62,746 bases of DNA, taken from NCBI GenBank assembly GCA_024638445.1, contig JAHEKH010000005.1, positions 1 through 62,746 on the forward strand. Direction: 5' to 3'. This document shows positions 14,278 to 24,034 of the stretch, one piece after another. Position 1 is the stretch's first letter; each line of letters opens with the position of its first letter. The notes under the pieces were generated by a model. It was not told the DNA's origin and ran no database searches. It saw nothing but the letters and a program-made list of their open reading frames with translations. The translations under genes were made by a program, and so were the position numbers. The stretch is from Gammaproteobacteria bacterium (GTDB lineage: Bacteria > Pseudomonadota > Gammaproteobacteria > Steroidobacterales > JABDKV01).

Positions 14278-16551
14278 TCAGTCGACCGGCTGGGCTTCGA
14301 GCAGCGCCCGGGTTTTTAACCGGAGCTCGTCGTCCTCGACCAGGATGTGCACATGGCCGCCGGTGGCCAGCTTGCCGAACAGCAGCTCCTCGGCCAGGGG
14401 CCGCTTGATGTATTCCTGGATCACGCGCGCCATCGGCCGTGCACCCATCTTCGGGTCGTAGCCACGGGTTGCAATCCAGTCGCGGGCTTCGTCATCCAGC
14501 TCGATCGTTACGTTCTTGTCGACGAGCTGGCTCTCCAGCTCGACAATGAGCTTATCGACAACCCGGGTTACGGTGGGCTGGTCCAGCGCATCGAACTGAA
14601 TGACGGCATCGAGCCGGTTACGAAACTCCGGCGTGAAGAGCCGGCGGATTGCCTCCATACCATCGGTCGAATGGTCCTGCGTGGCAAAACCGATCGAGCG
14701 GCGGCTGATGGCGTCGGCACCGGCATTGGTGGTCATGACGATGATCACGTTGCGGAAGTTGGCCTTGCGACCGTTGTTGTCGGTCAGCGTGCCGTGATCC
14801 ATGACCTGCAGCAGCAGGTTGAAAACTTCCGGATGCGCTTTCTCGATCTCGTCGAGCAACAGCACCGCGTGAGGGTTACGGTTGATCGCCTCGGTCAGCA
14901 GCCCACCCTGGTCATAGCCGACGTATCCGGGCGGTGCGCCGATCAGGCGCGACACCGTGTGCCGCTCCATGTACTCGGACATGTCGAAGCGCACCAGCTC
15001 GATACCCAGTACGTGGGCCAGCTGACGGGTTACCTCGGTCTTACCGACACCGGTCGGTCCGGCAAACAGGAATGCACCTACCGGCTTCTGTTCCTCGCGC
15101 AACCCGGAACGCGCCATCTTGATCGCTGAGCCCAGCGCGGTAATCGCGTTGTCCTGGCCGTAGATCACCAGCTTCAGGTCGCGCTCGAGATTTTTCAGCA
15201 GGTCGCGGTCGGAGGCGGATACGCTCTTTGGCGGTATCCGGGCCATCTTCGCCACGATGGCCTCGATGTCGTCAGCGGTAACCGACTCGGGCCGTGAATC
15301 GGCCGGCTGCAGCCGCAGGTTGGCGCCCGCCTCGTCGATCACGTCGATCGCCTTGTCCGGCAGGTGCCGGTCGTTGATGTGCCGTGCCGAGAGCTCGGCG
15401 GCGGCGACCAGCGCCTCGTCCACGTACTTGACGCCGTGATGAGCCTCGAAGCGGGAACGCAGGCCACGCAGGATATCGATCGTCTCCGAGATAGTCGGTT
15501 CCGGTACGTCGATCTTCTGGAATCGGCGGGCTAGCGCCCGGTCCTTCTCGAAGATGCCGCGGTATTCCTGGTAGGTGGTCGAGCCGACGCAGCGTAACTC
15601 GCCGCTGGCGAGCACCGGCTTGATGAGATTCGAAGCATCCATAACGCCACCCGATGCCGCACCGGCGCCGATGACAGTATGAATCTCGTCGATGAACAGG
15701 ATTGCGCCCGGCTGCTTTCGCAGCTCGGCGATGACGCCCTTCAGGCGTTTCTCGAAATCGCCGCGGTACTTGGTGCCGGCGATCAGGGCGCCCATGTCGA
15801 GGGCGTAAATTACGCTGTCGTTGAGCACGGTAGGCACCTTGCCCTCGTGGATCAGGCGCGCCAGCCCCTCGGCCAGGGCGGTCTTGCCGACCCCGGCTTC
15901 GCCGACATACAGCGGGTTGTTCTTGCGCCGCCGGCAGAGAATCTCCACGGTGCGCTCAATTTCCATCTCGCGGCCGATCAGCGGGTCAATCTTGCCCTCT
16001 TCGGCCAGCTTGTTGAGATTGGTCGCGTACTGGTCCAGCGGATTGCTGGCACTCGGGTCGCCCTCTTTCTCTGCATCGGTTGCCTCTGCCGGGCTGGCCG
16101 ACCCCGGCGACTCGCCGGCCACCTTGGACAGGCCGTGCGAAATGTAGTTGACGACATCCAGGCGCACGATGTCCTGCATGTTCAGCAGGTAGGCGGCGTG
16201 CGACTGCTTCTCGCCAAAGATCGCGACCAGCACGTTGGTGGCCGTGACTTCTTTCTTGCCGCTGGACTGCACATGGAATACGGCACGCTGCAGCACCCGC
16301 TGGAAACCGAGGGTCGGCTGCACGTCCTGGTCATCGCCTTCCGGCAGACGCGGCGTGGTCTCGTCAATGAAATCTGCCAGGTCTTTACGCAGCCGATCGA
16401 TGTCGGCGCCGCAGGCCCGCAGTACTTCCCCCACCTGCGGCACTTCGATGAGCGCGAGCAGCAGATGCTCGACGGTCATGAACTCGTGCCGCTTGTCCCT
16501 GGCGCTCTGGAAAGCTTCGTTGAGGCAAAATTCTAGCTCGCTACTTAGCAT
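14278..16551 (-). CDS. clpA: ATP-dependent Clp protease ATP-binding subunit ClpA
   Basis: ClpA unfolds substrates and feeds them to ClpP. With the adaptor ClpS it degrades N-degron proteins. The 757 residues match E. coli ClpA. The N-domain is at about 1-145. AAA-1 has Walker A GEAGVGKTALAEG near 210 and FIDEIHTVIGAG. AAA-2 has Walker A GPTGVGKTEVTR near 490, the GYVGYDQGG pore loop and LLDEIEKAHPE. It lies 22 bases downstream of clpS in the same operon. Confidence 0.97.
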   Translation of the reverse strand: MLSSELEFCLNEAFQSARDKRHEFMTVEHLLLALIEVPQVGEVLRACGADIDRLRKDLADFIDETTPRLPEGDDQDVQPTLGFQRVLQRAVFHVQSSGKKEVTATNVLVAIFGEKQSHAAYLLNMQDIVRLDVVNYISHGLSKVAGESPGSASPAEATDAEKEGDPSASNPLDQYATNLNKLAEEGKIDPLIGREMEIERTVEILCRRRKNNPLYVGEAGVGKTALAEGLARLIHEGKVPTVLNDSVIYALDMGALIAGTKYRGDFEKRLKGVIAELRKQPGAILFIDEIHTVIGAGAASGGVMDASNLIKPVLASGELRCVGSTTYQEYRGIFEKDRALARRFQKIDVPEPTISETIDILRGLRSRFEAHHGVKYVDEALVAAAELSARHINDRHLPDKAIDVIDEAGANLRLQPADSRPESVTADDIEAIVAKMARIPPKSVSASDRDLLKNLERDLKLVIYGQDNAITALGSAIKMARSGLREEQKPVGAFLFAGPTGVGKTEVTRQLAHVLGIELVRFDMSEYMERHTVSRLIGAPPGYVGYDQGGLLTEAINRNPHAVLLLDEIEKAHPEVFNLLLQVMDHGTLTDNNGRKANFRNVIIVMTTNAGADAISRRSIGFATQDHSTDGMEAIRRLFTPEFRNRLDAVIQFDALDQPTVTRVVDKLIVELESQLVDKNVTIELDDEARDWIATRGYDPKMGARPMARVIQEYIKRPLAEELLFGKLATGGHVHILVEDDELRLKTRALLEAQPVD

Positions 16552-16573
16552 TGGTCTTTCCTGTTATCGTCGC

Positions 16574-16942
16574 TTAGCTTTCTTCCATCGTGCACAGCAA
16601 CGGATGCTGATGCTGTCGGGAGTAGCTGTTCACCTGCGATACCTTTGTCTCCGCTATCTCGTAAGTGTAGATGCCACAGACGCCTTTGCCGCGTGTGTGC
16701 ACCTCCAGCATGATCCGGGTCGCTTTCTGGCGGTCCATCCCGAATATGTTCTGCAATACGTCGACCACAAACTCCATAGGGGTGTAGTCGTCATTCAGTA
16801 GCACGACTTTGTAAAGTGGCGGTCGCTTAAGGCGCGGTCGCGCTTCTTCTACTACCAGACCATGGTCTGTTTGTTCGCGCTGATCTGTCACGGTACGCGG
16901 CGGTCTGACTCCGAATCCACCAGGCTCGTATTCTTTTGACAA
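16574..16942 (-). CDS. clpS: ATP-dependent Clp protease adaptor ClpS
   Basis: ClpS recognises N-terminal Leu, Phe, Tyr and Trp and hands the proteins to ClpA. The core has the family pattern: [20 protein letters not shown], then [22 protein letters not shown], then HPLLCTME. The 122-residue reading uses a TTG start at 16940-16942 without an obvious ribosome site. A GTG further in (before TDQREQ) would give about 105 residues, nearly the E. coli length, so the start is uncertain. It is the first gene of the clpS-clpA operon. Confidence 0.95.
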   Translation of the reverse strand: MSKEYEPGGFGVRPPRTVTDQREQTDHGLVVEEARPRLKRPPLYKVVLLNDDYTPMEFVVDVLQNIFGMDRQKATRIMLEVHTRGKGVCGIYTYEIAETKVSQVNSYSRQHQHPLLCTMEES

Positions 16943-17157
16943 CCGAAATCGGTTTTTTCGCCCGGGCGTGTTCGCCGCGAATACGTCTTTTTGTACGACG
17001 CTTCCGTACTATAGATATAAAGCGAATTGAGTCTGGAAACAAGTCTTGTCGATCGCATTGAGTCGTGCTAACCAAGTGCCCTGATTATGGCACCTAATGT
17101 TATGCCAAATAGGAGCCAGCGTCACGAACGAACGCCGCTAAAAACCGCCAAAACCGG

Positions 17158-19374
17158 CTACTTGGTTTCGTGCGTGAACACGCCGTCCCAATCGTCGGCC
17201 GGCGGGTGATTGCGGAAGTACGCAATACGATCGAGGTAGATCTGGAAGATTTTGCGCGTCGGATGCGACTGGTGGAGCATGAAAAGCGCCTGCTCGGCAC
17301 GGTCCCAGTCGCCATCCCGGTACATTTTCAGCGCGCGTGCGTGCTGCTTGAGCATCATTTTTTCGTCGCTGGTGAGCGCCGCCAGCGGCCCCACCGGTTC
17401 GTAGATCGCGACCGGCCGGTCCTTGCCCTTGACCCGTACCAGGTCGATTTCGAGGAAACCGTGATCGGGCACCGCGGCCACCGTGGAGTGGCCGACGGCA
17501 ATCCCGATGCCGTATTTCTTGGTCAGGCCCTCGATGCGCGAGCCGAGGTTTACCGCATCGCCCATCACGGTATACGCCATGCGAAAAGCCGACCCCATGT
17601 TGCCGACCCGCATCATGCCGCTGTTGAGCCCGACCCCGATGCGGATCTCGGGCCAGCCCCGGGCCGCGAAGTCTTCGTTTAACGTATCGATATCCTGCTG
17701 CATCTGCAGCGCCGCCTCCAGGGCGTGGCGGGCATGATCGGGATCCTCCAGCGGCGCGCCCCAGAACGCCATGATCGCATCACCCATGTACTTGTCGATC
17801 GTGCCTCGATGGCTGTGAATGACCCGCGTCATCGGCGTGAGGTATTCATTCATCAGCAGGCTCAGCTCACGCGGCTTGAGCGATTCCGAGATAGTGGTGA
17901 ACCCGCGGATGTCGCTGAACAGCACCGTCATCTCACGGCTGTCGCTGTCCATGTTTAGCAGGTCCTTGTTGTCGTCCATCTCCTCGACGAGCTCGGGGGG
18001 AACGTACTGGCCGAACAGGGTGGACAGCTGGCGCTTGCCGCGGGTCTCGATCAGATAGCCGTAAATGGTGTGACACAGGTAAAGAGTGAAGGCCAGGGTC
18101 ATCACCGGCGCCAGGGGCACTACGAAATTGGCCTTGTTCCAGATGAGCAGGTTGCCGGCAGCCAGGCTGACCAGGACCAGGATCGTGACCAGTGTGCCGG
18201 TCACCACGTTGGCGCGCGCCATCACCCAGGTCAAAAGAACTGCGGTCATGAGCAGAAGGGTGAACTCGACGCCCTGTACGTAATGGGGGTGATGCTTGAT
18301 CCTGCCGTCGAGAATGCCCGAAACGATGTTGGCGTGTACCTCCACACCATTGTATTTCTCGCCCACCGGGGTGACCCGCAGGTCAAGCAGGCCGGGTGCA
18401 GACGTGCCTACCAGGGCGATTGCGCCGCGCAGCGGGTAGATCGGAGCAGTCCCGTTGAGGACCTCGGTGGCCGAGATGTAGGGAAAGCTGCCCTGCAGCC
18501 CGCGATAGGGCACGAGCACCGTCGCTTCACCGTCCACAGGGATCTGGTAGGGCCCTACGTTGAGCCATTCGAGGTTCAGGCTGTCGCGTTTCGATCCCGA
18601 GGAATGAAATACGAACTCGATATCCGGCCAACCGGCTGCGGCTCGGGTCACGGCAAGCGCGAGCGATTCGTAGAGATCGCCGTCGAACTGCTGCAGCACC
18701 GGCACCCGGCGATAGACCCCGTCTTCGTCGACCGTGGGGTTGTCGAAGAACCCGCCGGCAAGCGCCGCGTCCTGCAAGACGCCATAGTTGCCCGAATGCG
18801 CCTTGGGCTTGCGGAAGGCGACATCGGTTCCGTGCATTGAGGCGGATACGCTCGGCGCCGGCAGTCGGCCGATCGAGGCGGTGGAGTCGTCTTCCCGGAA
18901 AACGTAGCCCATGACCGTGGACCGCTCCCTGAGCGACTCGGCGAAAATATTGTCCCAGTCGAGCGTGTTGCGAAGTCGAGGCAACTGTTCGATGAATTCG
19001 GTGTCAGTACTCAGTGACCCTTCCGCCAGGCTGGCGAGTACCGCCAGGCCACTGCCGCGATCGGGTTCCGGGAAAACGGCATCGAATCCGACGACGGTGA
19101 CGCCGTACTTGTCGAACAGGTTGTCGACCAGCCGGGCCAGCTTGTTGCGGCCCCAGGGCCACTGGCCCTCGGCCGTCAGGCTTTTTTCGTCGATATCGAC
19201 GATGACGATCCGTTCGTCCGGCGTTTGCGGCATGGTGAGTACCAGCCGGGCGTCGTAGGCGAACTGCTCGATCCGGTCGAGTGCCGGAATGTCCATATCG
19301 CCGCGATTGTGCAGCAGGAAAGGCAGCAGCACGACGATACTGATCAGCAGGCGAGTGATGAGTCTGAAGTACAA
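17158..19374 (-). CDS. CHASE2-domain class III adenylate cyclase
   Basis: This is a membrane sensor that makes cyclic AMP. It is 738 residues long. An N-terminal helix (about 6-24) is followed by a periplasmic CHASE2 domain (about 30-330: IVIVDIDEKSL, WPWGRNKLARLVDNL, LRGAIALVGTSAPGL). Three helices come next (about 350-440), then a class III cyclase domain (about 475-650). Both metal-binding aspartates are seen, in VLFSDIRGFTT and in KYMGDAIMAFWG. The Lys of DKYMGD and the Asp of YTVMGDAVNLGSR are the residue pair expected for ATP rather than GTP. A helical tail of about 80 residues follows. It stands alone, divergent from gspC. Confidence 0.9.
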   Translation of the reverse strand: MYFRLITRLLISIVVLLPFLLHNRGDMDIPALDRIEQFAYDARLVLTMPQTPDERIVIVDIDEKSLTAEGQWPWGRNKLARLVDNLFDKYGVTVVGFDAVFPEPDRGSGLAVLASLAEGSLSTDTEFIEQLPRLRNTLDWDNIFAESLRERSTVMGYVFREDDSTASIGRLPAPSVSASMHGTDVAFRKPKAHSGNYGVLQDAALAGGFFDNPTVDEDGVYRRVPVLQQFDGDLYESLALAVTRAAAGWPDIEFVFHSSGSKRDSLNLEWLNVGPYQIPVDGEATVLVPYRGLQGSFPYISATEVLNGTAPIYPLRGAIALVGTSAPGLLDLRVTPVGEKYNGVEVHANIVSGILDGRIKHHPHYVQGVEFTLLLMTAVLLTWVMARANVVTGTLVTILVLVSLAAGNLLIWNKANFVVPLAPVMTLAFTLYLCHTIYGYLIETRGKRQLSTLFGQYVPPELVEEMDDNKDLLNMDSDSREMTVLFSDIRGFTTISESLKPRELSLLMNEYLTPMTRVIHSHRGTIDKYMGDAIMAFWGAPLEDPDHARHALEAALQMQQDIDTLNEDFAARGWPEIRIGVGLNSGMMRVGNMGSAFRMAYTVMGDAVNLGSRIEGLTKKYGIGIAVGHSTVAAVPDHGFLEIDLVRVKGKDRPVAIYEPVGPLAALTSDEKMMLKQHARALKMYRDGDWDRAEQALFMLHQSHPTRKIFQIYLDRIAYFRNHPPADDWDGVFTHETK

Positions 19375-19462
19375 AACAGGCCGTTGGTGACGGAATTATG
19401 GCGAGTCTACCCAACCTGACCCCCACCCCGTGTGCGGTAATCCACAAAAAAAGGCTGTTTCC

Positions 19463-19491
19463 TTGAGGGTTTGTGGCTGCACCCATTATCA
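19463..19491 (+). promoter_or_regulatory. Candidate sigma70 promoter of the gsp operon
   Basis: TTGAGG (19463-19468) and TTATCA (19486-19491) are separated by 17 bases. They lie about 62 bases upstream of the gspC start in the divergent gap with the adenylate cyclase gene. Confidence 0.4.
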
Positions 19492-19552
19492 TGCGCCCTG
19501 GTGGTGGGCCCCGGACGTGGCCATCCGGGCCGGACGGGATTAAAGCAAACTT

Positions 19553-20491
19553 ATGTCAAATCGATGGTCTGAACTGAAAAGCCTGTCGGGCGAGCAGCTG
19601 CTCGTACGCGCCGGCGAGGTATTGCCGCCCTGGGTGGCGGTGTTGCTGGTGCTGGCTATTGCCTGGCAGCTGGTCAACCTGACCTGGCTGCTTTTCCCGC
19701 AAGGCACTGCCGACACCGCGCTGCCGGCCACCACAGCAGTGGCGACGCCCGGAAACGCCACTCGCCCCGCGACCCGTGTTTACGACATCAATCGCATTGC
19801 TGCCGCCAATATCTTTGGCGAGACCCCGGCCGAGGCACCGGCGGTGCCGGATGTAAATCCCGACGAGCTCGACGAGACCCGGCTCAACCTGACGCTACGT
19901 GCCACGATTGCCAGCACCGACGACACGGTTGCGCTGGCCATCATTGCCAACGACCGCGGCGAGGAAAAGGTCTATGCCATCGGCGATGCGATAGCCGGCG
20001 GCAGCAAGCTGCACTCGGTGTTACCGGATCGCGCAATCCTAAACAACAACGGCAAGCTGGAAGCACTGCCATTGCCCAAGGAGTTCAAGAGTGGCAGCGG
20101 AACCACGACGCGCAGTTCGACACGCCGCAGCTCGAGCAGCCAGGCCCGGGTGGCCCGTGAGCTGCAGGCCACGCTGGCGCAAAACCCGGCCAAGCTGACC
20201 GATCTCATCCGGCCTCAGCCGGTATTTTCCAACGGCAAGCAGCTCGGCTACCGGGTCTATCCCGGGCGGCGGCGCCAGCAGTTTGTGTCGCTGGGTCTGA
20301 AACCCGGTGACCTGGTCACCGAGATCAACGGCACGCCCCTGACCGATCCGGCCAAGGGCGCGGATATCTTCCGCTCGCTGGCCGACGCCAACCAGGTCAC
20401 CGTGACCGTGGAACGAAACGGCACGCCCGAAGTCCTGGTGCTCGATACCGAGCAGCTCAGTCTCGACAGCAAAGGTGGGCAGCAGCGATGA
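19553..20491 (+). CDS. gspC: Type II secretion system protein GspC
   Basis: This inner-membrane protein connects the T2SS inner platform to the outer-membrane secretin. It has 312 residues. A short cytoplasmic N-terminus precedes one helix (about 28-52, WVAVLLVLAIAWQLVNLTWLLF). The periplasmic homology region lies at about 75-165 (NRIAAANIFGE, LNLTLRATIASTDD, VYAIGDAI). A C-terminal PDZ-like domain lies at about 215-305 (GYRVYPGRRRQQFVSLGLKPGDLVTE is its first part). It heads the gspCDEF run; gspD starts 61 bases after its stop. Confidence 0.92.
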   Translation: MSNRWSELKSLSGEQLLVRAGEVLPPWVAVLLVLAIAWQLVNLTWLLFPQGTADTALPATTAVATPGNATRPATRVYDINRIAAANIFGETPAEAPAVPDVNPDELDETRLNLTLRATIASTDDTVALAIIANDRGEEKVYAIGDAIAGGSKLHSVLPDRAILNNNGKLEALPLPKEFKSGSGTTTRSSTRRSSSSQARVARELQATLAQNPAKLTDLIRPQPVFSNGKQLGYRVYPGRRRQQFVSLGLKPGDLVTEINGTPLTDPAKGADIFRSLADANQVTVTVERNGTPEVLVLDTEQLSLDSKGGQQR

Positions 20492-20552
20492 CGGTCCGGT
20501 ATCCTTGCCGGCTGACCGGCCTGCGCCCGCCCCGTCCACACAAAGGCAGAAC

Positions 20553-22523
20553 ATGAAACGAGTCCGAACCTGGGAAGCACCCCGCCTGCTGCGGCACGCG
20601 ATCGCGGTGGTGTTGCTATCGGCGGTCGCCGGCGTTGCGCTGGCGCAGCAGATGATTACCCCGAATTACAAGGACGCCGACATCCGCCAGATCATCGAGG
20701 CGGTCAGCGAGGTCACCGGCCAGAACTTCATCATCGATGCACGGGTAAAAGCCCAGGTGACGCTGATCTCGTCGACACCGATGACGCCCGATGCGTTTTA
20801 CGACACCTTCCTGTCGATCCTGCAGGTTTATGGCTTCGTTGCCGTTCCCTCGGGCGACGTCATCAAGATCCTGCCCGACACCAACGCCCGCCAGCAGCCG
20901 GGCAACGACCTGCCGCGCAGCATCAATAATTCCGATGAGATCGTGACCCAGGTCATCGAGGTGGAAAATGTCGGTGCAGCCCAGCTGGTACCGATACTCC
21001 GCCCGCTCGTTCCCCAGTACGGCCATCTCGCCGCCCATCCGGCGTCGAATATGCTGATCATCTCCGACCGTGCCGCCAACGTTAACCGGATGTTGCGGAT
21101 CATCCGCCGCATCGACCAGTCGGGTGACGAAGACATCGAGGTGATGCGTCTCGAGCACGCTACCGCCGGCGACATCGTCCGGATACTGACCTCGCTGAGC
21201 CAGAGCGCGGCACGCAGTGACGGTGCGGCCCAGTCGCTGCAGCTCGTTGCCGACGATCGCACCAACAGCGTGCTGGTCAGTGGCGACAAGACTGCCCGGC
21301 TACGGTTCAAGGCATTAATCGCGCATCTCGACACGCCGCTGGAAGAAGGCGGCAATACCCAGGTGATTTACCTGCGCTATGCCGATGCCGAAGAACTGGC
21401 GGGCAAGCTCAAGGAACAGGCCAACCAGGCCAGCGGCCCCCCGGGGCAGTCTGCCGCCGCGGCCGCCGGCAGCAACGTGGTGATCTGGGCCGACATCCCC
21501 ACCAACGCACTGGTGATTACCGCACCGCCCAAAGTCATGCGTTCGCTGCGCTCGGTGATCGACAAGCTCGATATTCGCCGCCTGCAGGTGCAGGTCGAGG
21601 CGATCCTGGTCGATCTCAATGCCGACAAGTCGGTCGAACTGGGTGTCACGTGGGCGATCGATTCCACCCAGGACACCGCCAGCGCGGCCCTGACCAATTT
21701 TGGCGGCACCACCGGTGTCGCCCAGGTCGCCGGGGCGGTGCTTGCCGGCGGTGACGGCATATCTACCGGTGCGCTCGACCTGGTCGGCGACGGCCTGACC
21801 TACGGCGTTGGCAAGATTTCCGATACCGGGACCAGTTTCGGTGCCGTGGTGCGCGCGCTGGCCGGCGATGCCGACACCAACATCCTGTCGATCCCCAGCA
21901 TCGTGACGATGGACAACGAGGAAGCCGAAGTCAGCGTCGGCCGCGAAGTGCCGTTCCTGACCGGCAGCTTCAGCAGCACCGGCGGCACGGTCGGCTCAGT
22001 GAATCCCTTCCAGACGATCCAGCGCCAGGACGTGGGCCTGAAGCTGAAAGTCACCCCGCAGATCAACGAAGGTGACGCGGTCATCATGGAAATCGAGCTG
22101 GAAGTGTCCAGTCTCGAGCAGGGTGCGACTGCCGCGGTCGACCTGGTGACCAGCCAGCGCTCGATCCGGCAGAAAGTGGTGGTCGAGGACGGCGGCATTA
22201 TCGTGCTCGGCGGCCTGATCGACGAGAGCCTGCTGGAAAGCGACAACCGGGTGCCGGGCCTGTCGCGCATCCCGCTGATCGGCAGCCTGTTCAAGGCGCG
22301 CACCGCGCGCAAGGTCAAGCGCAACCTGATGGTATTCATCAGCCCGACGATCCTGCGCAACCCGGACCAGGCGTATTCCGAGACCGATGCCAAGTACCAG
22401 TACATTCGCGACCTGCAGATCGGCGGTGAAGGCCGCGTGCCGCTGATGCCCGGCGAGGAACGACCGGTCATACCACCGATTGACGAGTTTGCGACACCGC
22501 CACCGCCCGTCGATGGAAACTGA
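20553..22523 (+). CDS. gspD: Type II secretion system secretin GspD
   Basis: This protein forms the outer-membrane secretin channel. From ATG 20553 it has 656 residues and a signal peptide cleaved after about residue 33 (LLSAVAGVALAQQ). The N0 domain begins NYKDADIRQIIEAVSEVTG, and N1-N3 repeats follow (EVENVGAAQLVPILRPLVPQ, EVMRLEHATAGDIVRIL, VIYLRYADAEELAGKL). The secretin core has the VPFLTGSF and VGLKLKVTPQI signatures, then VVVEDGGIIVLGGLI and VPGLSRIPLIGSLF. A longer frame from GTG 20475 overlaps gspC but lacks a signal peptide at its start, so ATG 20553 is preferred. The stop overlaps gspE by 11 bases. Confidence 0.96.
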   Translation: MKRVRTWEAPRLLRHAIAVVLLSAVAGVALAQQMITPNYKDADIRQIIEAVSEVTGQNFIIDARVKAQVTLISSTPMTPDAFYDTFLSILQVYGFVAVPSGDVIKILPDTNARQQPGNDLPRSINNSDEIVTQVIEVENVGAAQLVPILRPLVPQYGHLAAHPASNMLIISDRAANVNRMLRIIRRIDQSGDEDIEVMRLEHATAGDIVRILTSLSQSAARSDGAAQSLQLVADDRTNSVLVSGDKTARLRFKALIAHLDTPLEEGGNTQVIYLRYADAEELAGKLKEQANQASGPPGQSAAAAAGSNVVIWADIPTNALVITAPPKVMRSLRSVIDKLDIRRLQVQVEAILVDLNADKSVELGVTWAIDSTQDTASAALTNFGGTTGVAQVAGAVLAGGDGISTGALDLVGDGLTYGVGKISDTGTSFGAVVRALAGDADTNILSIPSIVTMDNEEAEVSVGREVPFLTGSFSSTGGTVGSVNPFQTIQRQDVGLKLKVTPQINEGDAVIMEIELEVSSLEQGATAAVDLVTSQRSIRQKVVVEDGGIIVLGGLIDESLLESDNRVPGLSRIPLIGSLFKARTARKVKRNLMVFISPTILRNPDQAYSETDAKYQYIRDLQIGGEGRVPLMPGEERPVIPPIDEFATPPPPVDGN

Positions 22524-24033
22524 AGCCGAACCGCAGCCGCAGCCGGAGGAAAGCAGCAGCCCGGTGCTGTCGTTTGCTTTCGCCCGCCGCCACGGCGTGC
22601 TGATCCGCGATGTCGACGAGACCGGCAAGGCCGAAACCCTGTATCGCCGCGGCCTGGACCCGCAAATACTCGCGGAGGTGCGGCGCTTCGCCGGCGCGCC
22701 CCTGCGGTTGATTCCGGTCGAAGAAGAGGTCTTCGACGAAGCCCTGCAGGCCGCCTATGAGAGCAGCGGCGGCAACAAGGCCATGCAGATGGTCGAGGGA
22801 TTCGATGAAAACACCGACCTGCTCGAGGTCGCCCAGGCGCTGCCCGAACCTTCTGACCTGCTGGAAAGCGACGACGACGCACCGATCATCCGGCTGATTA
22901 ACGCCGTGCTGACCGAGGCGGTCAAGGAAAACGCCTCGGATATCCACATTGAGCCATACGAGAACCGCCTGGTCGTGCGTTTCCGGGTCGACGGCGTTCT
23001 GCGCGACGTGCTGCAGTCACGCCGCGCGCTCGCGCCGCTGGTCGTGTCACGTGTGAAGGTCATGTCGAAACTCGACATCGCCGAAAAACGTGTGCCGCAA
23101 GACGGCCGCATCTCCCTGCGAGTTGCCGGGCGCGCGGTCGACGTGCGTGTGTCCACCCTGCCCTCGGGCGAACGCGGCAGTGAACGCGTTGTGATGCGCC
23201 TGCTCGACAAGCAGGCCGGCCGGCTCGATTTACAGCACCTGGGCATGGACCAGGTCACTCAGGACCACATCCACAAGATCATTCACCGGCCGCACGGCAT
23301 CATGCTGGTCACCGGCCCGACGGGCTCGGGTAAAACGACTACCCTTTACGCGGCGCTGGAACGTATCAACGACCGGGTGCGAAATATTCTCACCGTCGAA
23401 GACCCGATCGAGTACTACATCGACGGCATTGGCCAGACCCAGGTCAACACGAAAGTGGAGATGACCTTTGCGCGGGGCCTCCGCGCCATCCTGCGCCAGG
23501 ATCCCGACGTGGTGATGGTCGGCGAGATCCGCGACCTCGAGACGGCCGAGATTGCCGTCCAGGCCAGTCTCACCGGTCACCTCGTGCTGTCCACGCTGCA
23601 TACCAACACCGCGGTCGGCGCGGTCACCCGGCTACGCGACATGGGCGTCGAACCGTTCCTGCTGTCGTCCAGCGTTATCGGTGTCGTGGCCCAGCGGCTG
23701 GTCCGGGTGCTGTGCGCCGACTGCCGCCAGCCCTACTCGGCCAACGAGCAGGAAAAAGCCCTGCTCGACGTCGGCGACGTCGAGCTGCAGCTGTACCAGC
23801 ACGGCAGCTGCGATGCCTGCAACCGCTCGGGCTTCCGCGGCCGCACCGGTATCTATGAGCTGGTCATCGTCGACGACACGATGCGCACGATGATTCACGA
23901 CGGCGCGGGCGAACACGAGCTGGAACAGTACGCACGGACCATGACACCGAGCATTCGCGACGACGGCGCCCGCAAGGTGCTCGAGGGCGTGACCACGCTG
24001 CCCGAAGTCCTGCGCGTCACCCACGAAGGCTGA
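22513..24033 (+). CDS. gspE: Type II secretion system ATPase GspE
   Basis: This cytoplasmic ATPase powers pseudopilus assembly. From ATG 22513 it has 506 residues. The N1 domain is at about 25-95. The catalytic part has Walker A GPTGSGKTTTLYAA near 268, an Asp-box ILTVEDPIEYYIDG, Walker B ILRQDPDVVMVGEIRDLETA, and a His-box TGHLVLSTLHTN. The four-cysteine zinc site typical of GspE is present (CADC near 402 and CDAC near 433). The ATG overlaps the end of gspD; the earlier frame start lies inside gspD and is not used. Confidence 0.96.
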   Translation: METEAEPQPQPEESSSPVLSFAFARRHGVLIRDVDETGKAETLYRRGLDPQILAEVRRFAGAPLRLIPVEEEVFDEALQAAYESSGGNKAMQMVEGFDENTDLLEVAQALPEPSDLLESDDDAPIIRLINAVLTEAVKENASDIHIEPYENRLVVRFRVDGVLRDVLQSRRALAPLVVSRVKVMSKLDIAEKRVPQDGRISLRVAGRAVDVRVSTLPSGERGSERVVMRLLDKQAGRLDLQHLGMDQVTQDHIHKIIHRPHGIMLVTGPTGSGKTTTLYAALERINDRVRNILTVEDPIEYYIDGIGQTQVNTKVEMTFARGLRAILRQDPDVVMVGEIRDLETAEIAVQASLTGHLVLSTLHTNTAVGAVTRLRDMGVEPFLLSSSVIGVVAQRLVRVLCADCRQPYSANEQEKALLDVGDVELQLYQHGSCDACNRSGFRGRTGIYELVIVDDTMRTMIHDGAGEHELEQYARTMTPSIRDDGARKVLEGVTTLPEVLRVTHEG

Positions 24034-24034
24034 C